Assembly: GCA_002632325.1 (NCBI GenBank)
Contig: NSJK01000010.1
Location: forward strand, 1-64,000
Direction of reading: 5' to 3'
From: Lysobacterales bacterium
GTDB taxonomy: Bacteria; Pseudomonadota; Gammaproteobacteria; Xanthomonadales; Rhodanobacteraceae
DNA length: 64,000 nt
A program made the position numbers and the translations under genes. Positions 7,284 through 15,799 of the stretch are shown here, in pieces (positions within the stretch are counted from its first letter, which is position 1; every line of letters starts with the position of its first letter). Under the pieces are notes generated by a model, which saw only the letters and a program-made list of their open reading frames with translations, made no database searches and was not told where the DNA came from.

Positions 7284-7969
7284 GCGCTTGCTGAAAAGCG
7301 ATAGCCGCTGCCGCGCACGGTCTGCACCATGTGCTCCAGTCCCGAGGGTTCGAGTGTCTTGCGCAGGCGCCGAATATGCACGTCGATGGTGCGCTCCTCG
7401 ACATACACGCTGCCACCCCACACATGATCGAGCAACTGGGCGCGCGTGTAGACGCGCTCGGGATGCGTCATGAAGAAGTGCAGCAGGCGATATTCGGTCG
7501 GGCCGATGGCGACGGCCTGATCACGTGCGAACACTCGATGCGCGGCACTGTCGATGCGCAGTTCGCCGATGCTGACGTTGCCCGCGCCATCGTCGCCGAG
7601 GCTGCGGCGCAGCACCGCCTTGATGCGTGCGATCAGTTCACGCGTCGAAAAGGGTTTGACCACGTAGTCATCGACGCCCGCATCCAGACCGTTCACGCGA
7701 TCCATTTCCTCGCCGCGCGCGGTCAGCATGATGATCGGGATTTCCATGGTGGACTCGCCACGACGCAGCCGCCGCGCCAGATCCAGACCACTGGTTCCCG
7801 GCAGCATCCAGTCGAGCAGGATGAGATCAGGCATCTGTTCGGCGATTGCGTGTTCGGCTTCGCGCGCGTCGCCGGCGATTGCGCACTGCATGCCCTCCTT
7901 GCGCAACGCAAAGGCGACCATGTCGCGAATCGGGGGTTCGTCTTCGATGATGAGGATGCGCTTGTGCAC
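7280..7969 (-). CDS. phoB: Phosphate-regulon response regulator PhoB
   Basis: A 229-residue OmpR/PhoB-type transcription factor, the normal length. The receiver domain has the acidic pair in IIEDEPPIRDM, the phosphorylated Asp in LILLDWMLPG, and Lys in VDDYVVKPFS. The C-terminal winged helix includes GPTEYRLLHFFM, TRAQLLDHVWG and DVHIRRLRKTLE. The chosen start is GTG at 7969, giving VHKRILIIEDE; a longer in-frame extension has no similarity to PhoB. A Pho box lies 50 bases upstream, so autoregulation is likely. It is coupled to phoR by an ATGA overlap and faces the pst operon it is expected to control. Confidence 0.95.
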   Translation of the reverse strand: MHKRILIIEDEPPIRDMVAFALRKEGMQCAIAGDAREAEHAIAEQMPDLILLDWMLPGTSGLDLARRLRRGESTMEIPIIMLTARGEEMDRVNGLDAGVDDYVVKPFSTRELIARIKAVLRRSLGDDGAGNVSIGELRIDSAAHRVFARDQAVAIGPTEYRLLHFFMTHPERVYTRAQLLDHVWGGSVYVEERTIDVHIRRLRKTLEPSGLEHMVQTVRGSGYRFSASA

Positions 7970-7999
7970 AGTCGGATCCGACGTCGTCTTGCGGGAGTC

Positions 8000-8036
8000 A
8001 TTATTGCAGCGTGGCAACATGACCGCGTGATGACAG
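8000..8036 (-). promoter_or_regulatory. Pho box and -10 of the phoBR promoter
   Basis: Read on the minus strand, CTGTCATCACGCGGTCAT (plus 8019-8036) is two PhoB half-sites, CTGTCAT and CGGTCAT, separated by four bases, very close to the consensus CTGTCATAAAACTGTCAT. About a dozen bases further is AATAAT (8000-8005), a good -10 box. PhoB sites normally replace the -35 element in this way. Transcription would begin about 25 bases before the phoB GTG. Confidence 0.85.
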
Positions 8037-8102
8037 CGACCGCCGTGATCGCGACCGCTGTGGCACCGCCCGAGCCGGCACCGCAGCAGTCGCGCCCGAA
8101 CC

Positions 8103-9158
8103 TCAGAATGCCACCTGACCCCACAGCCCGATCTCGTTGCCGCGCCCTTCGCGGGTGTAGTCGGTGCCATTGCTGCGGGCGGTGCTCCGCGTCGTGCCCT
8201 GCTTCCACACCAGCGCCAGATCAAGGCCCTTGCGCAGTCGATATTCCACGCCCAGATGGGCGTAGCTGGCAGCACGGCGAGGATCGCGCTGGTGGCTTGG
8301 TTCGCTGCGGTCGTAGCGGGTGGTCAGCGTGAACTGCTTGCCCACGGACTGACTGGCCCAGATCGACCACCCCTTGGCGCGATCCCCTGCGGGCTTGTTG
8401 ATTTCGTTCCAGTTGTCGGACTTGAAATACTCGAAACCGAAGCGGCTGCGATCGGAAATCCAGGCGGCCATCGCGTTCACGCGACGGGCGGTGTGAATCG
8501 CCGGGCTCGCGTCGAGATCCTTGCCGCGGCGGCCCGAGTACGCACCCACCGCCAACACGAGGTGGTCGGTGGCTGAATAGGCAAGCCTTCCCTCGAAGTC
8601 CACGCTGTTGCTGCGGCCGGGATCCTTGTAGCCGGCACCATTGACCATCGCGGCCGCGTACTCGATCGATCCGCTTTCGCCGAGCTTGCCGCTCAGGTGC
8701 AAGCCCCAGTCGGCAGAATTGCCGAACCTGGCCTGATCGACGAGCGACTTCTCGATGTAGCGAAAGCCTTGGGCCTTGTCGACAAACGAGATCCACGGCA
8801 TGTCGGCCGAGCCGATGCGCAAGACGGCCACCTTGGAGAACTTTCCTTCCAGATAGGCCTTCTTGACGAACAGGCGGGTCTCGCCATCGCTGCTCGACCA
8901 GTTGAAATCGGTGGTGAGCTGCACCTTCCAGGTCGGGTCGAACTGATGACCGATATCGACGTAGAAGCGCTTGACGTCAAGGCCCAGATCCGAAGCCTTG
9001 CCGTGGCTGCCGTCGTTGCTGCTTTCATGCTGGCTGGTGAGGTCAAAGAACATTCGGCCGCCGATGCTGCTTGCTTCGGGCTCGGCTTGGGCGAGGGGAC
9101 TGGCAAGCAACAAGGCCATCGCCGTGGTCATGGCGACGCGAAAGACTGTGCACTGCAT
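8103..9158 (-). CDS. OprO/OprP-family phosphate-selective porin
   Basis: A 351-residue outer-membrane protein of the phosphate-selective porin O/P family, a trimeric channel for phosphate or polyphosphate. The N-terminus has a signal peptide with a cut after ASPLAQA (about residue 25). The body shows FYVDIGHQFDPTWKVQLTTD, LFVKKAYLEG and GFRYIEKSLVDQARFG, alternating beta-barrel strands, and the C-terminus ends in the aromatic VAF needed for barrel assembly. ATG at 9158 has a GGAG site six bases upstream. It lies head-to-head with pstS and downstream in direction of phoB, so induction by phosphate starvation is likely. The precise ligand cannot be read from sequence. Confidence 0.85.
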   Translation of the reverse strand: MQCTVFRVAMTTAMALLLASPLAQAEPEASSIGGRMFFDLTSQHESSNDGSHGKASDLGLDVKRFYVDIGHQFDPTWKVQLTTDFNWSSSDGETRLFVKKAYLEGKFSKVAVLRIGSADMPWISFVDKAQGFRYIEKSLVDQARFGNSADWGLHLSGKLGESGSIEYAAAMVNGAGYKDPGRSNSVDFEGRLAYSATDHLVLAVGAYSGRRGKDLDASPAIHTARRVNAMAAWISDRSRFGFEYFKSDNWNEINKPAGDRAKGWSIWASQSVGKQFTLTTRYDRSEPSHQRDPRRAASYAHLGVEYRLRKGLDLALVWKQGTTRSTARSNGTDYTREGRGNEIGLWGQVAF

Positions 9159-9391
9159 CTTGGGCTCCGGTTCGCGCGGCGCGGCGACACCATGTCGCCC
9201 GCTCGGCCAGCGCGTGGCGTGCAGCTTGCCCAGTGAAGATGACAGGCCGATGCCGGTTGTGCTGCAGCTTGGTGACGGCGTCCGCGGAGACCGCCGCAAC
9301 AAAACTGCAATGCATCGATCACGCCCCTGCAATCTGCGACGGCTTCAATGCGCGGACTTCCAACTCACGTCCATCGCAGCAGGAGTCCATC
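9159..9391. promoter_or_regulatory. Divergent porin-pstS intergenic region
   Basis: This 233-base gap carries the promoters for the porin (minus) and pstS (plus). On the minus strand CTGTCAT (plus 9239-9245) is a perfect PhoB half-site, followed after four bases by a poor second half (ACTGGGC). I found no convincing Pho box on the plus strand for pstS. Nothing else is recognised here. Confidence 0.4.
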
Positions 9392-10411
9392 GTGTCCAAG
9401 AGCCTGTCAGCCCGCCTGATTGCCGTCATCGCTTCAGCGAGCATGAGCTTCACCGCAGCCGCCGCCGAGCTCAGCGGCGCCGGTTCCAGTTTTGTCTATC
9501 CGGTATTGTCCAAGTGGTCTGCGAGCTACGCTCAGATCGGCGATCAGCGCATCAATTATCAAGCGATCGGATCAGGCGGAGGCATCGCCCAGATCAAGGC
9601 CGGCACGGTCGACTTCGGCGCCTCGGACAAGCCGCTGCCAAGCGCGGAGCTCGCGCAGTTCGGCCTCGGACAATTCCCCAGCGTGATCGGCGGCATCGTG
9701 CCGGTCTACACGCTCGACGGCATCGAGCCGGGTGCGCTCGTGCTTGATGGCGCCACGCTGGCGGGTATCTTCCTCGGTCGCATCGAGCGTTGGAACGATG
9801 CCGCAATCGTGGCACTCAATCCCGCGCTCGCGCTGCCCGACAGCAAGATCACGGTGGTACACCGCTCCGACGGTTCGGGCACCTCGTTCAACTTCACCAA
9901 CTATCTTTCCAAACTCAGCCCGGAATGGAAGACCAAGGTCGGCGAGGGCACCGCGGTCGATTGGCCAGTCGGCGTCGGCGGCAAGGGCAATGATGGCGTC
10001 GCCGCCTATGTCGGCCGCATCAAGGGCGCGATCGGGTACGTCGAATACGCCTACGCGGTCAAGAACAAGCTCGGCCATGCCGCACTCAAGAATGCGGCCG
10101 GTCAGGTAGTGCGCCCGGGGCGCGAGAGTTTCCAGGCTGCGGCGGCCACCGCCGATTGGGCGAGTGCCACCGACTTCAATCTGATCATGACCAACGCGCC
10201 GGGGAATCAGGCGTGGCCAATCACCGCAACCACCTGGATCATCTTGCCCAAGCAAGCTGTCCAGCGCGAACGCAGCCAGCTTGTCATCGAGTTCTTTCGC
10301 CATGCCCTGAACAAGGGCCAGGCCGAGGCCGAGGCGCTCGACTACGTTGCTCTGCCACCGGCCTTGGTCCAGCGTGTCGAGGCGTATTGGGCCGCCGAGT
10401 TCAAGCATTGA
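9392..10411 (+). CDS. pstS: Phosphate ABC transporter substrate-binding protein PstS
   Basis: A 339-residue periplasmic phosphate-binding protein. The signal peptide ends near SFTAAAA; the mature protein begins ELSGAGSSFVYPVLSKW, the phosphate-loop motif of PstS. Further binding motifs are IGSGGGIAQIKAGTVDFGASD, HRSDGSGTSFNFT and VGVGGKGNDGVA. The start is GTG at 9392 with GGAG six bases upstream; in-frame codons further up lie in the promoter region. It is the first gene of pstS-pstC-pstA-pstB-phoU. A 75-base gap with a stable stem-loop separates it from pstC, which usually lets the binding protein be made in excess. Confidence 0.96.
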   Translation: MSKSLSARLIAVIASASMSFTAAAAELSGAGSSFVYPVLSKWSASYAQIGDQRINYQAIGSGGGIAQIKAGTVDFGASDKPLPSAELAQFGLGQFPSVIGGIVPVYTLDGIEPGALVLDGATLAGIFLGRIERWNDAAIVALNPALALPDSKITVVHRSDGSGTSFNFTNYLSKLSPEWKTKVGEGTAVDWPVGVGGKGNDGVAAYVGRIKGAIGYVEYAYAVKNKLGHAALKNAAGQVVRPGRESFQAAAATADWASATDFNLIMTNAPGNQAWPITATTWIILPKQAVQRERSQLVIEFFRHALNKGQAEAEALDYVALPPALVQRVEAYWAAEFKH

Positions 10412-10417
10412 GAACGC

Positions 10418-10461
10418 CATGCGACCGCTCTTCGCCACGACCGGGCGGAGCGGTTCGCATG
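10418..10461 (+). other. Stem-loop between pstS and pstC
   Basis: CATGCGACCGCTC (10418-10430) pairs with GAGCGGTTCGCATG (10448-10461) with a single bulged base, a 13-bp stem. There is no T-run, so it is more likely a processing or 3'-protection element that keeps the pstS message abundant than a terminator. Such elements are common behind binding-protein genes of ABC transporters. Confidence 0.55.
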
Positions 10462-10486
10462 CACCCGACGACATGAGCAAACCCGG

Positions 10487-11476
10487 ATGACGCCAGCAAG
10501 CTCTGCGACGAGGGTGGTTGCGATGCCCGCACCGGCGCCGCGTCGCGCCGACCTCGATGCGCGCCGCGATCGATGGTTTGCGCACAGCCTGAAAGCCGCC
10601 GCGCTGCTGGTGCTTGCGGTGCTGCTCGGCGCGGCCTTGTCCACGCTGTGGGGCGGGCGTGAAGTCCTGATCGGCCACGGACTGGATTTTCTCGCCAGCA
10701 GCCAATGGAATCCGGTCGCTGGTCGCTACGGTGCGCTTGCGCCGGTGTTCGGCACAGTGGTGACTTCCTTCGTTGCAATCCTGCTGGCCGTACCACTCGC
10801 GTTCGGCATCGCCTTGTTTCTCACCGAGATTGCTCCGCCGTGGTTGCGCAGGCCGGTCAGTGCGGCGATCGAATTGCTGGCAGCAATTCCCTCGATCATC
10901 TACGGCATGTGGGGCCTGTTCGTGTTCGTGCCGTTCATGGCCGAACACATCGAACCCATGCTTGACGCGAGCCTGGGCCAACTGCCCGTGATCGGCGCCC
11001 TGTTCAGCGGCCCGCCCCTGGGACTGGGCGTGCTCACCGCAGGCATCGTACTGGCGGTGATGATCGTGCCCTTCATCGCCGCGGTCATGCGCGAAGTCTT
11101 CCTTGCGGTTCCGACCCGCCTCAAGGAATCAGCGCGCGCGCTCGGTGCGACGCCGTGGGAAGTCGTCTGGCACATCGTCCTGCCGGCAACGCGCTCGGCC
11201 GTGGTCGGCGGCATCTTCCTGGGTTTGGGCCGCGCGCTCGGCGAAACCATGGCGGTGACCTTCGTGCTCGGCAACGCCTACGACATCCACGCCTCGTTGC
11301 TGATGCCCGGCACCTCGATCTCGTCTTCGATCGCCAACGAATTCAATGAAGCCGTGGGCAATCATCGTTCGGCCCTGCTCGCGCTGGGTTTCCTGTTGTT
11401 CGTGGTGACGTTCTTCGTGTTGCTGATCGCGCGCCTGATGCTGCGTCGTCTGGCCCGACGCGAGGGTGCGACATGA
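10487..11476 (+). CDS. pstC: Phosphate ABC transporter permease PstC
   Basis: A 329-residue inner-membrane permease, partner of PstA in the high-affinity phosphate uptake channel. After a charged N-terminus there are six hydrophobic segments. The binding-protein-dependent transport motif is clear: ARALGATPWEVVWHIVLPAT (the EAA loop that contacts PstB). It ends with a long C-terminal helix and a basic tail. ATG at 10487 is the only reasonable start. It overlaps pstA by ATGA. It is expressed with pstS, pstA, pstB and phoU. Confidence 0.95.
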   Translation: MTPASSATRVVAMPAPAPRRADLDARRDRWFAHSLKAAALLVLAVLLGAALSTLWGGREVLIGHGLDFLASSQWNPVAGRYGALAPVFGTVVTSFVAILLAVPLAFGIALFLTEIAPPWLRRPVSAAIELLAAIPSIIYGMWGLFVFVPFMAEHIEPMLDASLGQLPVIGALFSGPPLGLGVLTAGIVLAVMIVPFIAAVMREVFLAVPTRLKESARALGATPWEVVWHIVLPATRSAVVGGIFLGLGRALGETMAVTFVLGNAYDIHASLLMPGTSISSSIANEFNEAVGNHRSALLALGFLLFVVTFFVLLIARLMLRRLARREGAT

Positions 11477-12339
11477 TCGGTCTGTATCACCGCCGCGCAT
11501 TCGTCAATGTCCTGGCGATTCTGCTGGCCACGGCCTCCACCCTGATCGGGCTCGGGTTCCTTGCTTCGATCCTGTGGATCACGCTGGCGCGTGGTCTTGT
11601 CGCCTTCGGAATGCCGCTGATCACCCGCATCACGGCCGACGGCGCCCAAGGCGGTCTCGCCAATGCCATCGTCGGCAGCCTGATCATCGATTGCATGGCG
11701 ATCCTCATCGCCGCTCCGCTCGGCGTGATGGCCGGAACCTGGCTTGCCGAATACGCATCGCGCTCACGACTTGGCGCCTTGATCCGCTTCATGAACGACA
11801 TCCTGCTGTCGGCGCCTTCGATCGTGCTCGGTCTGTTCATCTACATGGTCGTCGTCCTGCCGATGAGCGCATGGAGCAATGGCGCGGTCAGCTTCTCGGC
11901 GCTTGCCGGCGCACTGGCGCTGGCCCTGATTGCCCTGCCGGTGATCGTGCGCACCACCGACGAAATGCTGCGTTTGCTGCCCTCGACCTTGCGCGAGGCG
12001 GCGCTCTCGCTCGGCGTGCCGCAATGGAAGCTCACCACCCAGGTGCTGCTGCGTGCAGCAGGTTCGGGGATTCTCACCGGCGTTCTGCTGGCACTCGCAC
12101 GCCTCGCCGGCGAAACCGCACCACTGTTGTTCACGGCCTTCGGCAACAACTTCATGGCCCATGGCCCGCTCGACAAGATGGCGAGCCTTCCAGCCACCAT
12201 CTACCAGTACACCAACGATCCGGATCCGGCGATGCATGCGATCGCCTGGGCCGGCGCCTTGATGATCACCTTGTTCGTGCTGGCGCTCGGAATGCTCGCG
12301 CGCTGGTTCCTCTCCCGTGGACACCTCCGTCATGAATGA
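11473..12339 (+). CDS. pstA: Phosphate ABC transporter permease PstA
   Basis: A 288-residue inner-membrane permease with six hydrophobic segments, forming the phosphate channel with PstC. The EAA loop reads [20 protein letters not shown], and the segment [20 protein letters not shown] is typical of PstA. Its ATG overlaps the pstC stop. Its own stop lies inside the start region of pstB. The length is normal for the family. Confidence 0.95.
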   Translation: MIGLYHRRAFVNVLAILLATASTLIGLGFLASILWITLARGLVAFGMPLITRITADGAQGGLANAIVGSLIIDCMAILIAAPLGVMAGTWLAEYASRSRLGALIRFMNDILLSAPSIVLGLFIYMVVVLPMSAWSNGAVSFSALAGALALALIALPVIVRTTDEMLRLLPSTLREAALSLGVPQWKLTTQVLLRAAGSGILTGVLLALARLAGETAPLLFTAFGNNFMAHGPLDKMASLPATIYQYTNDPDPAMHAIAWAGALMITLFVLALGMLARWFLSRGHLRHE

Positions 12340-13132
12340 ACTTGCCGCCACCCAGCACACCGCCGCGAGCCTCGCTCCGCACAATCACATTGAAGTGCGG
12401 GGCCTGGATTTCCACTACCACCAGCAACGAGCGCTGAACAACATCACACTCGACATTCCGGCGCGCAATGTGACCGCGATCATCGGCCCTTCCGGCTGCG
12501 GAAAATCCACCCTGTTGCGTGTTTTCAATCGCATCTACGCGATGCATCCGGGCCTGCGTGCCAGCGGCGAAGTGCTGCTGGACGGCGAGAACATCCTCGA
12601 CCCGCGCTACAGCCTCAACCGCCTGCGCAGCAAGGTCGGCATGGTCTTCCAGAAACCCGTGCCGTTTCCGATGACGATCTTCGAAAACATCGCCTGGGGC
12701 ATTCGTCACCATGAGCGGCCTGGTCGCGCCGAACTCGCCTCGCGCGTGGAGCAGGCGCTGCGCGACGCCGCACTGTGGGACGAGGTCAAGGACAAGCTCG
12801 GCGGCAGCGCGCTCGGCCTGTCCGGCGGCCAGCAACAGCGCCTGTGCATCGCACGTTGCATTGCGCTCAGGCCGCAGGTGCTGCTGCTCGATGAGCCCAC
12901 TTCGGCGCTCGACCCGATCGCCACCGGCCGCATCGAACAATTGATCGACGAACTCAAGCGCAGCTACACCATCGTCATCGTCACCCACAACATGCAACAA
13001 GCCGCACGCATCTCCGATCGCACCGCATTCATGTACATGGGCGAACTGATCGAGATGGATGCCACCGAGAAGATCTTCACGGCACCCGCGCGCAAGCAAA
13101 CCGAAGACTACATCACCGGCCGTTTCGGCTGA
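12332..13132 (+). CDS. pstB: Phosphate ABC transporter ATPase PstB
   Basis: A 266-residue ATPase that powers PstCA. Walker A is GPSGCGKST, the Q-loop is [15 protein letters not shown], the signature is [14 protein letters not shown], Walker B is [13 protein letters not shown] and the H-loop is IVTHNMQQA. All catalytic residues are present. I chose ATG at 12332, eight bases inside pstA; a GTG at 12317 in the same frame would add five residues and cannot be excluded. The phosphate-specific subfamily is shown by the [21 protein letters not shown] stretch and by context. Confidence 0.96.
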   Translation: MNELAATQHTAASLAPHNHIEVRGLDFHYHQQRALNNITLDIPARNVTAIIGPSGCGKSTLLRVFNRIYAMHPGLRASGEVLLDGENILDPRYSLNRLRSKVGMVFQKPVPFPMTIFENIAWGIRHHERPGRAELASRVEQALRDAALWDEVKDKLGGSALGLSGGQQQRLCIARCIALRPQVLLLDEPTSALDPIATGRIEQLIDELKRSYTIVIVTHNMQQAARISDRTAFMYMGELIEMDATEKIFTAPARKQTEDYITGRFG

Positions 13133-13163
13133 GACCCGCCGCACGCCGACTGGAGCCGACGCC

Positions 13164-13901
13164 ATGATCGACCACATCATCAAGAGTTATGACAGCGAAC
13201 TCGACCGCCTGACCAGTGAAATAGTCGGCATGGGCGAGCACGCGAGCAAGCAGATCCATGCCGCCATCGACGTGGTCGAACGTCGCGACGAGCGCGCGGC
13301 CCGGCGCGTGGTCGACAACGATGAAGCCATCGATGCGATGGAACACGCGATCAGCCAGGACGTGGTGCGACTGCTGGCGCTGCGCGCGCCGATGGCGCGC
13401 GATCTGCGCGCGGTGTTTGCTGCCCTGCGCATCGCCGCCGACATCGAGCGCATTGGTGATTACGCCGCCAATGTCGCCACGCGCGCGATTGCGCTTTCGA
13501 TGGTGGCGCCAGTCGCGCCCGCGCGGGGTCTGCGGCGACTGGCCGAATTGGCGCAGGCGAGCGTCGACGAAGTGCTCGCGGCTTATCGCAATCTGGACGC
13601 CGAGCGCGCGTTCAAGGTGTGGCAGGACGACGCGCGCCTGGATGAAGCCTACACCGCGCTGTTTCGTGAGCTGCTCACCTACATGATGGAAGATCCGCGC
13701 GCGATCACCTCGTGCACGCATCTGTTGTTCATGGCCAAGAACCTCGAGCGCATCGGCGATCACGCCACCAATATCGCCGAGAACATCTGGTTCGTCGTGC
13801 ATGGCGCCGCACTCGACGCGCCGCGGGATTCACGCGATGCCACTGCGAATCCGGACTGGCCGCAGCTCGGTCGCGCGCCATCGGGCGAAGCCGGACAGTA
13901 G
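13164..13901 (+). CDS. phoU: Phosphate signalling protein PhoU
   Basis: A 245-residue cytoplasmic protein made of two three-helix bundles that links the Pst transporter to PhoR and keeps the regulon off when phosphate is plentiful. The duplicated metal-binding/helix motifs are visible: RIAADIERIGDYAANVA (near residue 95) and FMAKNLERIGDHATNIAENI (near residue 195). ATG at 13164 with GGAG upstream gives the standard N-terminus; a longer in-frame stretch overlapping pstB is not PhoU-like. It ends 24 bases before the convergent ilvA gene. Confidence 0.95.
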   Translation: MIDHIIKSYDSELDRLTSEIVGMGEHASKQIHAAIDVVERRDERAARRVVDNDEAIDAMEHAISQDVVRLLALRAPMARDLRAVFAALRIAADIERIGDYAANVATRAIALSMVAPVAPARGLRRLAELAQASVDEVLAAYRNLDAERAFKVWQDDARLDEAYTALFRELLTYMMEDPRAITSCTHLLFMAKNLERIGDHATNIAENIWFVVHGAALDAPRDSRDATANPDWPQLGRAPSGEAGQ

Positions 13902-13925
13902 CATCGCCGCGTGCGGCGGCCGGGC

Positions 13926-15488
13926 TCAGGCACGCAGCAGCAGCCGATAGGCGGGGTTGTCGCTCTCGTCGCAATGCGGATAACCCAGTCGCGCGAGACA
14001 GGCCTGCCACAACGGCAGTTCCGCATCGGGGACCTGGATGCCGACCAGAATGCGGCCGTGGTCGGCGCCGTGGTTGCGGTAGTGGAACAGGCTGATGTTC
14101 CAGTCCGGATGCAGTTGCGCGAGGAAATCGGGCAAAGCGCCGGGGCGCTCGGGAAACTCGAAGCGGTACACACGCTCGCTGCGCGCCAACGGCGAACGGC
14201 CGCCGACCATGTGGCGCAGATGCTGCTTGGACAACTCATCATCGGTGAGATCGAGCACGTCGAAGCGCTGTTCGATGAAGCGCAAGGCGAGCTGCTCGCG
14301 TTCCCCGCGCGCGGCGATGCGGATGCCGACGAAGATGTGCGCACGTGCGCTGTCGCCGATGCGGTAGTTGAACTCGGTGATGTCGTGACGACCCAGCGCT
14401 GCGCAGAAGCGGCGAAAGCTGCCGCGTTCCTCGGGAATCGTCACCGCGAAGATCGCCTCGCGCTGCTCGCCGACTTCGGCGCGCTCGGCGACGAAGCGCA
14501 GGCGGTCGAAATTCATGTTGGCGCCCGAGATGATCGCCGCGAGTGGGCCGCAGCCGGCGTGCGCGGCCGCATACTGCTTGAGTCCGGCGAGCGCGAGCGC
14601 GCCGGCCGGTTCGGGCACGCTGCGATCGACGTCGTAGACATCGCGGATCGCCGCGCAGATCGCATCGGCGTCCACGCGCACGATGCCGTCGAGATGGCGC
14701 TGGCACAGTTCGAAGCTGAGCGAGCCGGCCTGCTTGACGGCGGTGCCGTCGGCGAACAGTCCGACTTCGTCGAGTGCGACACGCTCGCCTCGCTCGAGCG
14801 AACGCGCCATCGCATCCGCGTCGCGCGCCTGCACGCCCAGCACGCGCCAGTGTGGCCGCGCCTGCTTGATCACGCTGGCCACGCCCGCGGCGAGGCCGCC
14901 ACCGCCGATCGGCACGAACAGCGCATGCAGGTCGGCGGGTGCCTGCTCGATCAGTTCGAGTCCGACGGTCGCTTGTCCGGCGATCACGTCCAGATCATCG
15001 AAGGGATGCACGAATTCCAGACCGCGTTCGGCCTGCAGTCGCAGCGCATGCACCTGCGCATCGCTGTAGGAATCGCCGGCCAGCACGATCTCCACCGCGC
15101 TGCCGCCGATGCGATGCACCGCGTCTATCTTCACCTGCGGCGCGGTCACCGGCATCACGATCGTCGCGCGCACGCCGAGTTTTGCCGCCGCCAGCGCCAC
15201 GCCTTGTGCGTGATTGCCGGCCGAGGCCGCAATCACGCCGCGCGCGCGTTGCAGCGGATCGAGCCGACTCATGCGACTCCATGCGCCGCGCAGCTTGAAC
15301 GAGAACACCGGCTGTTGGTCCTCGCGCTTGAGCAGCACGCGCGCGCCGCAGCGCGCCGACAGCAGCGGCGCTTCCTCAAGCGGTGTTTGCCGCGCGACTT
15401 CGTAGACGCCCGCGTCGAGCGCACGCCGCCGCAGCACCGCTTCGAGCGTGTCGCGCTCGTCGGCGAGCAGACTCGCGCAGGCGTTCAC
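13926..15488 (-). CDS. ilvA: Threonine ammonia-lyase, biosynthetic (IlvA)
   Basis: A 520-residue PLP enzyme that turns threonine into 2-oxobutanoate, the first step of isoleucine synthesis. The PLP lysine lies in KREDQQPVFSFKLRGAW; ASAGNHAQGVALAA and the glycine loop VPIGGGGLAAGVA are also present. The last 200 residues hold two ACT-like regulatory units, so allosteric inhibition by isoleucine is expected; catabolic TdcB-type enzymes lack them. The start is GTG at 15488, overlapping the ilvM stop (GTGA); the longer open frame upstream is not homologous. It is the last gene of the ilv-leu operon. Confidence 0.94.
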   Translation of the reverse strand: MNACASLLADERDTLEAVLRRRALDAGVYEVARQTPLEEAPLLSARCGARVLLKREDQQPVFSFKLRGAWSRMSRLDPLQRARGVIAASAGNHAQGVALAAAKLGVRATIVMPVTAPQVKIDAVHRIGGSAVEIVLAGDSYSDAQVHALRLQAERGLEFVHPFDDLDVIAGQATVGLELIEQAPADLHALFVPIGGGGLAAGVASVIKQARPHWRVLGVQARDADAMARSLERGERVALDEVGLFADGTAVKQAGSLSFELCQRHLDGIVRVDADAICAAIRDVYDVDRSVPEPAGALALAGLKQYAAAHAGCGPLAAIISGANMNFDRLRFVAERAEVGEQREAIFAVTIPEERGSFRRFCAALGRHDITEFNYRIGDSARAHIFVGIRIAARGEREQLALRFIEQRFDVLDLTDDELSKQHLRHMVGGRSPLARSERVYRFEFPERPGALPDFLAQLHPDWNISLFHYRNHGADHGRILVGIQVPDAELPLWQACLARLGYPHCDESDNPAYRLLLRA

Positions 15489-15763
15489 GCGCTGCTCGCC
15501 AGCGCCATCGGTCGCTGCTCGTCGCCGACCAGGGACAGGGTGTTGACGTCGAGCACATCGACCAGTTTGCGCGTCTGGCGCACCACCTGTTCGAGCAGGG
15601 CCGCACTGCCGTGCATGACCAGGGTGAGCTGGGAAATCGCCGGGTCGTGGGTGGTGGCGACGGTGAGCGTGTCGATGTTGCAGTGGCGCGCGGCGAACAG
15701 CCCGGCCACGCGCAACAGGGCGCCCGATTCGTTCTGCAGCAGGATGAACAAGGTGTGTTTCAT
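15485..15763 (-). CDS. ilvM: Acetolactate synthase small (regulatory) subunit
   Basis: A 92-residue single ACT-domain protein (MKHTLFILLQNESGALLRVA, then GLFAARHCNIDTLTVA) that partners the large subunit encoded just upstream. IlvM-type subunits are short like this one; IlvN/IlvH are longer. ATG at 15763 has GGAG six bases upstream; a GTG four codons earlier lies on that ribosome-binding site and is less likely. It begins 36 bases after ilvG and overlaps ilvA. Confidence 0.88.
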   Translation of the reverse strand: MKHTLFILLQNESGALLRVAGLFAARHCNIDTLTVATTHDPAISQLTLVMHGSAALLEQVVRQTRKLVDVLDVNTLSLVGDEQRPMALASSA

Positions 15764-15799
15764 GGTCGTCTCCACGGAAATCTTTGACGGGCGGCAAGC

